Assembly: GCA_949840885.1 (NCBI GenBank)
Contig: CATKYJ010000010.1
Location: 38,685 to 102,684 of the forward strand
Direction: 5' to 3'
DNA length: 64,000 nt
Origin: an uncultured Acetatifactor sp.
GTDB taxonomy: Bacteria; Bacillota; Clostridia; Lachnospirales; Lachnospiraceae
Below the pieces are notes generated by a model. The model was not told where the DNA came from and ran no database searches. It was given only the letters and a program-made list of their open reading frames with translations. A program made the position numbers and the translations under genes. This document shows positions 7,542-16,131 of this stretch, piece by piece; position 1 is the first letter of the stretch; every line of letters begins with the position of its first letter.

Positions 7542-8933
7542 ATGGAATTGACAGACATCAGAGACCTTTACCGCAGACGCGGGGAGTACATTGGAAAAGA
7601 GGTGACCATCGGCGGGTGGGTGAGAAGCAACCGGGACTCCAAGAATTTCGGATTCCTGATCATAAATGACGGAACTTTCTTTGAGCCGCTGCAGGTGGTA
7701 TACGGGGACGCCCTGCCGAATTTTGCCGAACTGTGCCGGATCAACGTGGGGGCGGCCCTGATCGTAAAGGGCACCATCGTAGAGACACCGGGCGCAAAGC
7801 AGCCCTTTGAGATGCAGGCCGCCGAGGCCGTGGTGGAGGGACCCTCCGGGGCGGACTATCCCCTGCAGAAGAAGCGCCATACCTTTGAGTATCTGCGCAC
7901 CATATCCCACCTGCGTCCCAGGACCAACACGTTCCAGGCGGTATTCCGGGTGCGCTCCCTCATCGCCTACGCCATCCACAGCTTCTTTATGGAGAGGGGA
8001 TTTGTGTATGTGCACACGCCCCTGATCACAGGCAGCGACTGCGAGGGCGCCGGCGAAATGTTCCAGGTGACCACCATGGACTTGAACGATATTCCGAAGA
8101 CTGCGGATGGCAGGGTGGATTTCTCCCAGGACTTCTTCGGCAAGCCCACCAATCTCACGGTCAGCGGCCAGCTTAACGGTGAGACGTTTGCGCTTGCGTT
8201 CAAGAACATATATACTTTCGGTCCTACGTTCCGGGCGGAAAATTCCAACACCACCCGCCATGCGGCGGAGTTTTGGATGATCGAGCCGGAGATGGCTTTC
8301 GCGGATCTGAAAGACGATATGATGCTGGCGGAGGGGATGCTGAAGTACATTATCCGCTATGTGCTGGAGAACGCCCCGGAGGAGATGGCTTTCTTTAACC
8401 AATTCGTGGACAAGGGGCTTTTGGAGCGCCTGGAGCATGTGGCGAATTCCGACTTTGCCCATGTGACCTATACGGAGGCCATTGAAATCCTGGAGAAGCA
8501 TAACGACAACTTTGACTACAAGGTAAGCTGGGGCTGCGATCTGCAGACCGAGCATGAGCGGTATCTCACGGAGGAGGTATTTAAGCGCCCTGTGTTCGTC
8601 ACGGACTATCCCAAGGAGATCAAGGCTTTCTATATGAAGCTAAACGAGGACGGTAAGACAGTGGCGGCCATGGACTGCCTGGTGCCCGGCATCGGGGAGA
8701 TCATCGGCGGCAGCCAGCGTGAGGACAAGCTGGAGCTTCTGGAGAAGCGGATGGAGGAGCTGGGGCTTCGCAAGGAGGATTACGACTTCTACCTGGATCT
8801 GCGCAAGTACGGTTCCGTGCGCCACGCGGGCTTCGGGCTGGGATTTGAGCGCTGCGTTATGTACCTGACCGGCATGGGGAATATCCGGGACGTGGTGCCT
8901 TTCCCCAGAACAGTGAAGAACTGCGATTTATAA
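7542..8933 (+). CDS. asnS: Asparagine--tRNA ligase
   Basis: A class IIb aminoacyl-tRNA synthetase of 463 residues, the usual length for AsnRS. The N-terminal OB-fold anticodon-binding domain starts [20 protein letters not shown]. Class II motif 2 is [21 protein letters not shown], and motif 3 is [15 protein letters not shown] followed by [10 protein letters not shown]. The [15 protein letters not shown] form is the AsnRS-type sequence rather than AspRS. The frame is open upstream to 7491, but the start chosen is ATG 7542 ([16 protein letters not shown]), which follows ATGAGGAAATT. It stands alone and should charge tRNA-Asn in the cytoplasm. Confidence 0.97.
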   Translation: MELTDIRDLYRRRGEYIGKEVTIGGWVRSNRDSKNFGFLIINDGTFFEPLQVVYGDALPNFAELCRINVGAALIVKGTIVETPGAKQPFEMQAAEAVVEGPSGADYPLQKKRHTFEYLRTISHLRPRTNTFQAVFRVRSLIAYAIHSFFMERGFVYVHTPLITGSDCEGAGEMFQVTTMDLNDIPKTADGRVDFSQDFFGKPTNLTVSGQLNGETFALAFKNIYTFGPTFRAENSNTTRHAAEFWMIEPEMAFADLKDDMMLAEGMLKYIIRYVLENAPEEMAFFNQFVDKGLLERLEHVANSDFAHVTYTEAIEILEKHNDNFDYKVSWGCDLQTEHERYLTEEVFKRPVFVTDYPKEIKAFYMKLNEDGKTVAAMDCLVPGIGEIIGGSQREDKLELLEKRMEELGLRKEDYDFYLDLRKYGSVRHAGFGLGFERCVMYLTGMGNIRDVVPFPRTVKNCDL

Positions 8934-8943
8934 TATCTTAAGG

Positions 8944-8974
8944 TTTTGAAGGGTGAAAATCCTTGCGAAGTATG
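8944..8974 (+). promoter_or_regulatory. Possible promoter upstream of the NlpC/P60 gene
   Basis: TATGATAAAAT near 8969 has a TTGAAG hexamer about 19 bases before it. It lies in the 170-base gap between asnS and the peptidoglycan hydrolase gene. The spacing is longer than ideal. Confidence 0.35.
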
Positions 8975-9105
8975 ATAAAATGACTATGCATGACGCGGAC
9001 CAGTGGCCATCTTTGCCTGCGGCCTGTGTAAATGTATGATAGTGGCACAAAACCTTTTGATTCCTATGTGCGCGGATGCGCACGAAAGTATGGTGTACTA
9101 TATTC

Positions 9106-10428
9106 ATGAGAAAAAAACACAAGAAAATCCTTAACTTCATATTGATAGGCGGTCTTACCGCCGCCTTGTTTCAGGGAGATATTTGCCGCCCCCTGACTGC
9201 AGAGGCTACCACCATAGACGAGGTGCAGGGGCAGATCGGCCAGCACACCAATGAGCTGAACAATGCCAATAACAAAATTGATCTGCTGGTCACGGAGCAG
9301 GAGCTTTTGCAGGAGCAGATAGACGACTTCAACGCGGAACTGGGCAACACCATGGCAAGCATAGAGGCCATGGAGCAGCAGCTTGCGCAAAAGGAAGCGG
9401 AGCTGACTGCCAAGGAGGGCGAGATCGCCCAAAAAGAGGAGGAGATCGCCCAAAAGGAGAGCCAGATCCGGCAGACAGAGGCAGAGTACGAAGCAGCCGT
9501 AGTCAGGGAGGAAGCCCAGCGGGAGAACATGGCTGTCTGTACCCGGATGATGTACGAGATGGGGGAGAAATCCTATCTGGATGCCCTGCTGGAGGGAAAG
9601 GGCCTTGCGGATATCTTAAACCGGATGGACAGGGCGGAAAAGGTATATGAGTACGAGAACAGGGTGCTGACCGACTATATCACCACAAAGAACCAGGTTC
9701 ATGATCTGTGGGATCTGCTGGTGGAGCAGAAAGAGGGGCTGGAGAATGACAGGGCCGTGCTGGAGACGGACAGGATGCAGCTGGCCTCGGACAGACAGCA
9801 GCTCATGGAGGATAAGACACAGCTGGATCAGCAGAAATCTTATCTGGACGGTATGCTGGCGCAGAAGAGGCGGGAATCCGCCAACTTCGATGAGGAGATT
9901 AAGCAGGCGAAAGCCGCAGCAGCCGCGGCAGCACAGCGCCTGAAACAGGATCAGGACCGGCTCAGGCAGCTTCAGACAGCCGCAAGCGGAGGAACCGGAG
10001 GCGGGACCACTCCGGCAGGTGCTTCCAACAATACAGACTATACCGCTACCATCAATGGCGCGGCGGGCAGCGATCTGGGCAAGCAGATCGCCAACTACGC
10101 CTGCCAGTTCGTGGGAAATCCCTATGTGATGGGCGGCACCAGCCTGACCGGCGGGGCGGACTGCTCCGGCTTTGTCTACCGGGTGTACGCCGACTTCGGC
10201 TATCAGCTTCCCAGAACCTCTTATCAGCAGGAGAACGCGGGCAGAGGAGTGAGCTATGCCGAGGCCCAGCCGGGGGATTTGATCTGCTATGGCAACCATG
10301 TGGGCATGTATATCGGAAGCGGGATGATCGTCCATGCCAGCAACAGCAATCCTTATCCCGTGGGAGGCATCAAAATCGGCAATGCCCAGTACAGGCCCAT
10401 CGTGGCAGTGCGCAGAATCGTGAACTAA
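9106..10428 (+). CDS. Secreted NlpC/P60 peptidoglycan hydrolase with coiled-coil domain
   Basis: A 440-residue secreted cell-wall endopeptidase. The N-terminus is a signal peptide (MRKKHKKILNFILIGGLTAA, cleavage probably after LTAEA). A long coiled coil of about 240 residues follows, including heptad-like Glu/Gln/Lys runs such as EAELTAKEGEIAQKEEEIAQ. After a Gly/Thr-rich linker comes the NlpC/P60 domain (residues about 325-440). The catalytic cysteine is in GGADCSGFVYRVY (C353), the first histidine in NHVGMYIG, and the third catalytic position in IVHASNSNPY. The layout matches CwlO/PcsB-like D,L-endopeptidases, whose coiled coil is controlled by FtsEX in known cases. The frame runs back to 9076. 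ATG 9106 is chosen because it gives a proper signal peptide, although no strong ribosome binding site precedes either start. Confidence 0.92.
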   Translation: MRKKHKKILNFILIGGLTAALFQGDICRPLTAEATTIDEVQGQIGQHTNELNNANNKIDLLVTEQELLQEQIDDFNAELGNTMASIEAMEQQLAQKEAELTAKEGEIAQKEEEIAQKESQIRQTEAEYEAAVVREEAQRENMAVCTRMMYEMGEKSYLDALLEGKGLADILNRMDRAEKVYEYENRVLTDYITTKNQVHDLWDLLVEQKEGLENDRAVLETDRMQLASDRQQLMEDKTQLDQQKSYLDGMLAQKRRESANFDEEIKQAKAAAAAAAQRLKQDQDRLRQLQTAASGGTGGGTTPAGASNNTDYTATINGAAGSDLGKQIANYACQFVGNPYVMGGTSLTGGADCSGFVYRVYADFGYQLPRTSYQQENAGRGVSYAEAQPGDLICYGNHVGMYIGSGMIVHASNSNPYPVGGIKIGNAQYRPIVAVRRIVN

Positions 10429-10498
10429 GGCCGGATGCCCGGATGGATGAATGAAAGAAAAAGAATGGGAAAAAAATAATGGAAGAAAAATGATTGCC

Positions 10499-10526
10499 GC
10501 AGGAGGGAGGTAAAATCCCCTCCTGC
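10499..10526 (+). terminator. Stem-loop after the NlpC/P60 gene
   Basis: GCAGGAGG pairs with CCTCCTGC around a short loop. No clear T tract follows, so it may be a weak terminator or an mRNA-stabilising hairpin. Confidence 0.45.
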
Positions 10527-10623
10527 TCAAGCGTTCAGGCATAAGGACAGCCGGATGACTTTATGCATTACAAGGGAATGAATAAAACAATTCCTAAGAC
10601 AGATGAAACGAGGTTTGAGAGCC

Positions 10624-11982
10624 ATGAAAATAATTATTGCCGGCAATGGCAAGATGGGGGCCGCACTGACCCGCCAGCTGACTGCTGAGGGAGATGACCT
10701 GACTTTGATCGATTCCAATCTGAAAGTATTGGAATCCAGCGAAGAACGTTACGACATCATGGTAGTCCATGGGAACTGCGCTTCCATGGAGGTGCTTCTG
10801 CAGGCGGGGGTAAAGGAGGCGGATCTGCTGATCGCCATGGCCGGGGCGGATGAAGTAAACCTCCTATGCTGCATGACCGCCCATGGGCTGAATGCAAAGA
10901 TCCACACCATTGCCAGGGTGTGCAATCCGGAATACACCAATCAGATCTATGTCATGCGCGACAAGTTCGCCCTGTCCATGGTGGTGAACCCGGAGCGCCA
11001 GGCGGCCACGGAGATCGAACGTCTGCTGAAATACCCGGGCTTTCTGAAAAGGGACACTTTCACCAAGGGGCGGGTGGAGATCGTGGAACTGCGGATAGAC
11101 GGCCGCAGCAAGCTCTGCAATGTGGCCCTGAACGATATGGACGGCATCGTGAAGTGTAAGACCCTGGTGTGCGCCGTGCTGCGGGACGGCAAGGCCGTGG
11201 CTCCGGGAGGCAATTTCGTGCTCCGGGAGGGAGACCGCATCTATGTAACGGCTTTCACGGACACCCTGACGGTTTTGCTGAAGAACCTGGGAGTCGTCAC
11301 TCACAAGGTAAAGCGGGTGATGCTCTGCGGCGGGGGGAGGGTCAGCTTTTATCTGACAAAGCTGCTCCAGAACAGCGGCATCCAGGTACAGATCATCGAG
11401 CAGGACCCGGAGCGTTGCAGACAGCTTGCAACTATGCTTCCGGATGCCTGCATCTCCCAGGGGGATTCCAGCAACCAGTTCTTTTTGGAGAGCGAGGGGA
11501 TTTCCGAATGCGATGCCCTGGCCACCATGACTGGCATGGACGAACTGAACATGATCATCTCCCTCTATGGGCTGAGCTGCGGCGTGCCCCAGGTCATCAC
11601 GAAGCTGGGACACATTGAAAACACAGATCTATTGGGCAGCCTGTCCTTAGGGAGCGTCATCAGTCCAAAGGAGCTGTGCTGCAATACCATCGTGCAGTAT
11701 GTGAGGGCCATGAAAAATCAGACCGGCGCAGCCCTGACCGTGCATACCATAGCGGACGGACAGGCTGAGGCCATGGAGTTTCTGGCGGACGAGGGAACCC
11801 ATAACTGCGGCAAGCCCCTGAAGATGCTGAAGCTGAAGAAAGGCGTCTTGGTGGTGTGCATCGCGAAAGGAGCCAGGATGGAGATTCCGAACGGCAACTC
11901 GTACTTTAATGCAGGCGATATCGTCTATGTGGTCACGGGCAGGGAGAAAACGATCTATCAGTTGAACGATATTTTTGAATAA
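10624..11982 (+). CDS. trkA: Trk system potassium transporter, NAD-binding subunit TrkA
   Basis: A cytoplasmic regulatory subunit of 452 residues for potassium uptake. It has the classic duplicated layout of two RCK domains, each an N-terminal Rossmann fold followed by a TrkA-C lobe. The first Rossmann motif is MKIIIAGNGKMGAALTRQL, with ligand-binding acidic residue in LIDSN. The second is VKRVMLCGGGRVSFYLTKLL followed by IIEQD. The C lobes appear around CKTLVCAVLRDGKAVAPGG and KGVLVVCIAKGARMEIPNG. The start is ATG 10624 (MKIII); the frame begins seven codons earlier. trkH follows 34 bases downstream, so the pair is an operon encoding a two-component K+ channel-like transporter gated by nucleotide binding. 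Confidence 0.95.
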   Translation: MKIIIAGNGKMGAALTRQLTAEGDDLTLIDSNLKVLESSEERYDIMVVHGNCASMEVLLQAGVKEADLLIAMAGADEVNLLCCMTAHGLNAKIHTIARVCNPEYTNQIYVMRDKFALSMVVNPERQAATEIERLLKYPGFLKRDTFTKGRVEIVELRIDGRSKLCNVALNDMDGIVKCKTLVCAVLRDGKAVAPGGNFVLREGDRIYVTAFTDTLTVLLKNLGVVTHKVKRVMLCGGGRVSFYLTKLLQNSGIQVQIIEQDPERCRQLATMLPDACISQGDSSNQFFLESEGISECDALATMTGMDELNMIISLYGLSCGVPQVITKLGHIENTDLLGSLSLGSVISPKELCCNTIVQYVRAMKNQTGAALTVHTIADGQAEAMEFLADEGTHNCGKPLKMLKLKKGVLVVCIAKGARMEIPNGNSYFNAGDIVYVVTGREKTIYQLNDIFE

Positions 11983-12016
11983 AACGATTTTGGCAAGGAC
12001 AGGTTGAAAAAAAGAC

Positions 12017-13465
12017 ATGAACTATAAGATGATGGGGAAGTTTATCGGCAGAATCCTGATTGTGGAAGCTGTGTTCATGGTACCCGCTATGCTGATCAGT
12101 CTTTGGGAAAAGGAATTCGCTTCGGTCATAGCCTTTATGTGGAGCCTGGGAGCACTGCTTGTGGCTGCAGGCGGACTGCTGTGGCTTGGCAGGGGCTCTC
12201 AGAAGAAGTTTTACGCAAAGGAGGGGCTGGCCTGCGTGGGACTGAGCTGGATTGCCATGAGTCTGCTTGGGTGCCTGCCTTTCTTTTTGTCCGGGGTGGT
12301 GCCGAATTACATTGACGCGCTCTTTGAGATTGTATCGGGCTTTACCACAACAGGGGCCTCCATCCTGCCCCAGGTGGAGGGGCTGCCCAAGGGAATCCTG
12401 TACTGGAGGAGTTTCAGCCACTGGCTGGGCGGCATGGGCGTGCTGGTGTTTCTGCTGGCCATATCTTCCACGGGCGGCAATGGCTTTACCATGCATCTGC
12501 TTCGGGCGGAGAGCCCGGGGCCTAATGTGGGCAAGCTTGTGCCGAAGATGCGAAAGACTGCCACCATTCTGTACCTGATTTATATTCTGCTGACTGTGCT
12601 GGACGTGATTTTCCTGCTTTTTGGGGACATGCCTTTGTTCGAGGCGGTGTGTACGGCTTTCGGAACCGTGGGGACAGGGGGATTTGGCGTCAAAAATGAC
12701 AGCATGGCCAGCTACAGCCCCTATATCCAGAATGTGTGCACGGTGTTCATGCTGCTGTGCGGTGTGAATTTCAGCTGTTATTATCTGCTTCTGGTGAAGC
12801 AGTTTAAGAGTGTGTTCAAGGATGAGGAGCTTAGGCTGTATCTGGGCGTGGTACTGGGAAGCATCCTGCTGATCGTATGGAATCTGCGGGGATTTTATGC
12901 CACTTTAGGGGAGACGGTGCGCCATGCGGCTTTTCAGGTAGTAACCATTATGACCACCACGGGATTCGCCACAACGGATTATGAACTGTGGCCGGGACTG
13001 TCAAAGGCAATCATGCTTTGTTTGATGATCCTGGGGGCCAGCGCGGGCAGCACCGGGGGCGGCTTTAAATGCGGCAGGGCGCTGCTGGTGGCAAAAAGCC
13101 TCCACAGGAGCGTGCGCCAGGTGGTGCATCCCCAGAAAGTGCAGGTGGTGCGGCTCAACGGCCATGCGGTGGACGAGAAAGTGCTGCAGAATACCAACGC
13201 TTATCTGGCAGCCTACGCCATAGCAGTGGTCTTCAGTTTCCTGCTGATTTCGGTGGACGGCTTTTCTATTACCACAAATCTGTCGGCAGTGCTGGCCTGC
13301 TTCAATAATATCGGCCCCGGCTTTGACGCGGTGGGTCCTACCTGCAACTACAGCGCCTACAGCGCATTTTCCAAGATCGTGCTCACCTGGGACATGCTGG
13401 CCGGGAGGCTGGAGATCTTCCCCATGCTGATCCTGCTGAGCAGATCTACCTGGAAACATCGCTAA
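12017..13465 (+). CDS. trkH: Trk potassium uptake membrane subunit TrkH
   Basis: A 482-residue polytopic membrane protein, the usual length for TrkH/KtrB family subunits. The pore region of repeat 1 is seen as SGFTTTGASILPQVE, that of repeat 2 as FGTVGTGGFGVKNDS, repeat 3 as MTTTGFATTDYELWP and repeat 4 near CFNNIGPGFDAVGPT. These carry the conserved filter glycines. The C-terminus, RLEIFPMLILLSRSTWKHR, is typical of the family. It follows trkA by 34 bases. Together they import K+ driven by membrane potential or ion coupling. Confidence 0.95.
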   Translation: MNYKMMGKFIGRILIVEAVFMVPAMLISLWEKEFASVIAFMWSLGALLVAAGGLLWLGRGSQKKFYAKEGLACVGLSWIAMSLLGCLPFFLSGVVPNYIDALFEIVSGFTTTGASILPQVEGLPKGILYWRSFSHWLGGMGVLVFLLAISSTGGNGFTMHLLRAESPGPNVGKLVPKMRKTATILYLIYILLTVLDVIFLLFGDMPLFEAVCTAFGTVGTGGFGVKNDSMASYSPYIQNVCTVFMLLCGVNFSCYYLLLVKQFKSVFKDEELRLYLGVVLGSILLIVWNLRGFYATLGETVRHAAFQVVTIMTTTGFATTDYELWPGLSKAIMLCLMILGASAGSTGGGFKCGRALLVAKSLHRSVRQVVHPQKVQVVRLNGHAVDEKVLQNTNAYLAAYAIAVVFSFLLISVDGFSITTNLSAVLACFNNIGPGFDAVGPTCNYSAYSAFSKIVLTWDMLAGRLEIFPMLILLSRSTWKHR

Positions 13466-13519
13466 GGGAAAGTCCTTTGGAAGTTTGTAAACAAGATGGA
13501 TTATATTGCCATTTTCTTC

Positions 13520-13548
13520 TTGCCTTTCTCCCGGAAAAGACTTATACT
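13520..13548 (+). promoter_or_regulatory. Promoter of the alpha-galactosidase gene
   Basis: TTGCCT and TATACT are separated by 17 bases. The GH27 start codon is 81 bases beyond. Confidence 0.55.
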
Positions 13549-13628
13549 GAACATGCGTATCCAAAAACAAAAGGGGGACGCAGGGGATATTAAGAAGACA
13601 CTATGGGAAGAACAAGGAGGGAAAGAAG

Positions 13629-14759
13629 ATGGTTAAATTGACACCGCCCATGGGATGGAACTCATGGAATACCTTTGGGGCAGACATCAATGAAAAGCTG
13701 ATCTTCGACACGGCGGACGCCATGGCGGCAAAGGGGCTGCCGGAGAAAGGCTATGAATATCTGGTTATTGACGATTGCTGGTCACTGAAAGAGAGAGATG
13801 CCAATGAGCGCCTGGTGGCGGACCCGGAGAAATTCCCCCACGGCATGAAAGCAGTGGCGGATTACGTGCATTCCAAGGGCCTGAAGTTCGGCATGTATTC
13901 CTGCGCGGGGAACCTGACCTGCGCCGGTTACCCGGGCAGCTTTGAGCATGAATTCATAGATGCGGAAACCTTTGCGGAGTGGGGCGTGGATTTCCTGAAG
14001 TACGATTACTGCTACCACAGCCCTATCATACCCGGAAAGTATCTGTACCGCCGCATGGGGCTGGCCCTGGAGAACTGCGGCAGGGATATCCTGTTTTCCG
14101 CCTGCTCCTGGGGCATAGATGAGACGCACGAGTGGATCAAGACCACGGGCGCGTCCATGTGGCGCTCCACGGGCGATATTTTTGACACCTGGGAATCCGT
14201 CAAAGATCTCACCAGACAGCAGGAAAAACTCCACCCTTACAATGGAGCGGGATGCTTCAATGACATGGACATGCTGGTGGTGGGCATGTACGGCAAGGGA
14301 AACGTAGGCCTGAAAGGCTGCAGCGATATTCAGTACAGAACCCATTTCTCCATCTGGGCTTTCATGGGTTCGCCTCTGATGATCGGCTGTGACGTCCGGG
14401 ATATGAGCCAGGCCTCCCTGGACATCCTCGGCAATGAGGAGATCATCCGCATCAACCAGGACAGACTCTGCAGCCAGCCGGTGAAGCTTGCGGGGACATG
14501 GGCGGGAGAGGACCTGCTTCTGTACTCCAGGCAGCTTGAGAACGGAGATCTGGCCATCGGAATGTTCAATTTAAGCGAGAACAAGACTGTGGGCAGACTG
14601 AACCTGGACGAGCTGGGGCTTCCTTTCAGCACCGGCAGGACGCTGGACGCAAAGGAGCTCTGGACAGGGGAGCGCGTGGAGGTGAAGAACGCCACGATCA
14701 TCCGGGAGCTGGAGCCTTTTGACTGCGCCATGATCCGGGCCAAGGTGGTCAAACTGTGA
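13629..14759 (+). CDS. Alpha-galactosidase, glycoside hydrolase family 27
   Basis: A 376-residue GH27 enzyme that removes terminal alpha-galactose with retention. It begins with the family signature TPPMGWNSWNTFG and YLVIDDCW. The nucleophile is the aspartate in DFLKYDYCY (D126). The acid/base is in GAGCFNDMDMLVVG (D212 or D214). GSPLMIGCDVR and INQDRLCSQPVKLAG mark the end of the barrel, followed by the C-terminal beta domain. There is no signal peptide, so it acts inside the cell on imported galactosides. ATG 13629 has an AAGGAGGGAAAGAAG ribosome binding site. A small zinc-ribbon gene overlaps its stop codon. Confidence 0.95.
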   Translation: MVKLTPPMGWNSWNTFGADINEKLIFDTADAMAAKGLPEKGYEYLVIDDCWSLKERDANERLVADPEKFPHGMKAVADYVHSKGLKFGMYSCAGNLTCAGYPGSFEHEFIDAETFAEWGVDFLKYDYCYHSPIIPGKYLYRRMGLALENCGRDILFSACSWGIDETHEWIKTTGASMWRSTGDIFDTWESVKDLTRQQEKLHPYNGAGCFNDMDMLVVGMYGKGNVGLKGCSDIQYRTHFSIWAFMGSPLMIGCDVRDMSQASLDILGNEEIIRINQDRLCSQPVKLAGTWAGEDLLLYSRQLENGDLAIGMFNLSENKTVGRLNLDELGLPFSTGRTLDAKELWTGERVEVKNATIIRELEPFDCAMIRAKVVKL

Positions 14760-14950
14760 CAAGCGGCTGTATGGAGTGCGGGAAAGCGCTCTCCTATAAT
14801 GAAATCGGCGCTTATAAAAAGTTCGTGAACCGGGGGAGCACGCGGTTTCTGTGTAAGACATGCCTTGCCAGAAAGCTGGACGTGACCACAGAGGAGATCG
14901 ACAGGAAAATTGAACAGTTCAGGATGCAGGGGTGTACATTGTTTGTTTAG
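14756..14950 (+). CDS. Small zinc-ribbon-like protein
   Basis: A 64-residue protein with two Cys pairs, CMEC near residue 5 and CKTC near residue 33, which probably bind one zinc ion. The C-terminal part (LDVTTEEIDRKIEQFRMQGC) looks helical. The start is GTG 14756, whose last two bases are part of the TGA of the galactosidase gene, so the two are translationally coupled. ATG 14771 is another possible start but would cut off the first cysteine. The function is unknown. Small CxxC proteins of this kind occur as conserved hypotheticals in Lachnospiraceae. A terminator follows. Confidence 0.7.
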   Translation: MTSGCMECGKALSYNEIGAYKKFVNRGSTRFLCKTCLARKLDVTTEEIDRKIEQFRMQGCTLFV

Positions 14951-14976
14951 AGCTACTTTGTGCAAATATGGGGAAA

Positions 14977-15008
14977 GAGGTCTGCCGGTGAGGTCAGGCC
15001 TCCTTTTT
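14977..15008 (+). terminator. Rho-independent terminator after the GH27/zinc-ribbon operon
   Basis: GAGGTCTG pairs with CAGGCCTC (one G-U) around a 10-base loop, followed by CTTTTTG. Confidence 0.75.
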
Positions 15009-15070
15009 GCGTGCAAAAGCACTGACGGTTTCCGGTTCGTATTTTGTAAGAAAAGCCTCGCTTTTTGGTG

Positions 15071-15099
15071 TTGCGGTGTTATATGTCTGGCAATATAAT
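15071..15099 (+). promoter_or_regulatory. Promoter upstream of the EEP-family gene
   Basis: TTGCGG and TATAAT with 17-base spacing, in the 373-base gap between the zinc-ribbon gene and the EEP gene. The 5' untranslated region would be about 215 bases. It holds a GC-rich inverted repeat (GGGCAGGG with CCCTGCCC) near 15220-15255. Confidence 0.6.
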
Positions 15100-15323
15100 G
15101 AAGCTGTGTTTTAAGCGGCCGAGCGGCTGAGCGCCTGACATGGGCTGCATGGGCTCACGGCCTGTTTACGGGCAGGTCCGCATATGGAGTTTTGCTGCTT
15201 ATGTGGCATGCGGCTGCGCGGCGGGCAGGGAAGAAAGGATCCCCCTGCCCGGCTGACAGAAAAATGCGGCGCTGACAGAAAGCCGGCAGGGCGGGACGTA
15301 TGGGAAGACAGGAGGGACAACAG

Positions 15324-16109
15324 ATGGAGCATGGATTGAAAATAGTGACTTTTAATTTGCGAGGAAGCTGGCAGGGGGACGGAATCAACGCGTTCGTCCA
15401 CCGGGCCGGCGGTATCCTGCACAAACTGGATTTAGAGGAGCCGGATGTGGTATGCTTCCAGGAAGTATCGGAACAGATCAATGATTTCCTGAGACGGCAC
15501 CTGCCGGAATATCTGATCCTGTACCGGGGACGCTATGAGAAGATGGACGGGGAAGGACTGGCAGTGGCAATACGGCGCAGCACCGTGGAGGTGCTTTCCG
15601 CAGACTGTTTCTGGCTGTCTCCTGCGCCCTATGAGCCGGGATCCCGCTTTGAGGAGCAAAGCGACTGCCCCAGGATATGCCAGGTTCTGCTGATGCGCTG
15701 CCTGGATACCGGAGAGGTGTTCTGGGTGTACAATAACCATCTGGATCATATCAGCGACAGTGCGCGTATCCTGGGAATCCGGCAGGTGTTGGAGCGGGTG
15801 TGGGAGGATCGGCAGAAATTTGAATTTCCGGTATTTGTCCTGGGAGACTTTAACGCGTATCCGGGCAGTGAAACCATTCGCTACTGCAATGAATATGAGA
15901 AATTCCCGATTGTAAATCTGACACAGGACTGCGGATGCACATGCCATGAATTCGGAAAACTCGGGGAGGATGGGGGCCAGATTGACTATATCTACGCGGA
16001 TGGGGCCACCGCGGAAAAGAAGCACGAGATCGCGATTTGGAAAGACGAGACGGACGGCATCTATTTGTCGGATCATTATCCGGTGGCACTTTCCATTGCG
16101 CTTTCATGA
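15324..16109 (+). CDS. Endonuclease/exonuclease/phosphatase family protein
   Basis: A 261-residue hydrolase of the EEP (DNase I-like) superfamily. The metal and catalytic motifs are all present: TFNLR at the first strand, VVCFQEVSEQ (metal-binding Glu), NNHLDH, FVLGDFNAYPGSE and the final YLSDHYPVALS. The family covers nucleases, phosphodiesterases and sphingomyelinase-like enzymes; the substrate is not evident. No signal peptide is seen. ATG 15324 is preferred because of the ACAGGAGGGACAACAG ribosome binding site; the frame begins eight codons earlier. The beta-helix gene starts 22 bases downstream, so the two are likely cotranscribed, perhaps in glycan handling. Confidence 0.88.
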   Translation: MEHGLKIVTFNLRGSWQGDGINAFVHRAGGILHKLDLEEPDVVCFQEVSEQINDFLRRHLPEYLILYRGRYEKMDGEGLAVAIRRSTVEVLSADCFWLSPAPYEPGSRFEEQSDCPRICQVLLMRCLDTGEVFWVYNNHLDHISDSARILGIRQVLERVWEDRQKFEFPVFVLGDFNAYPGSETIRYCNEYEKFPIVNLTQDCGCTCHEFGKLGEDGGQIDYIYADGATAEKKHEIAIWKDETDGIYLSDHYPVALSIALS

Positions 16110-16131
16110 AGAATCATAAGGAGAATGTGGG

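Noticed and set aside
7470..8555. A 361-codon open frame opposite asnS on the minus strand.
   Set aside because: It is a shadow of the asnS coding sequence, with atypical His/Arg/Gly-rich composition and no start signal.
14951..15323. A small RNA or riboswitch in the gap after the zinc-ribbon gene.
   Set aside because: The gap holds a terminator, a promoter and a GC-rich inverted repeat, but no conserved riboswitch core was recognised.
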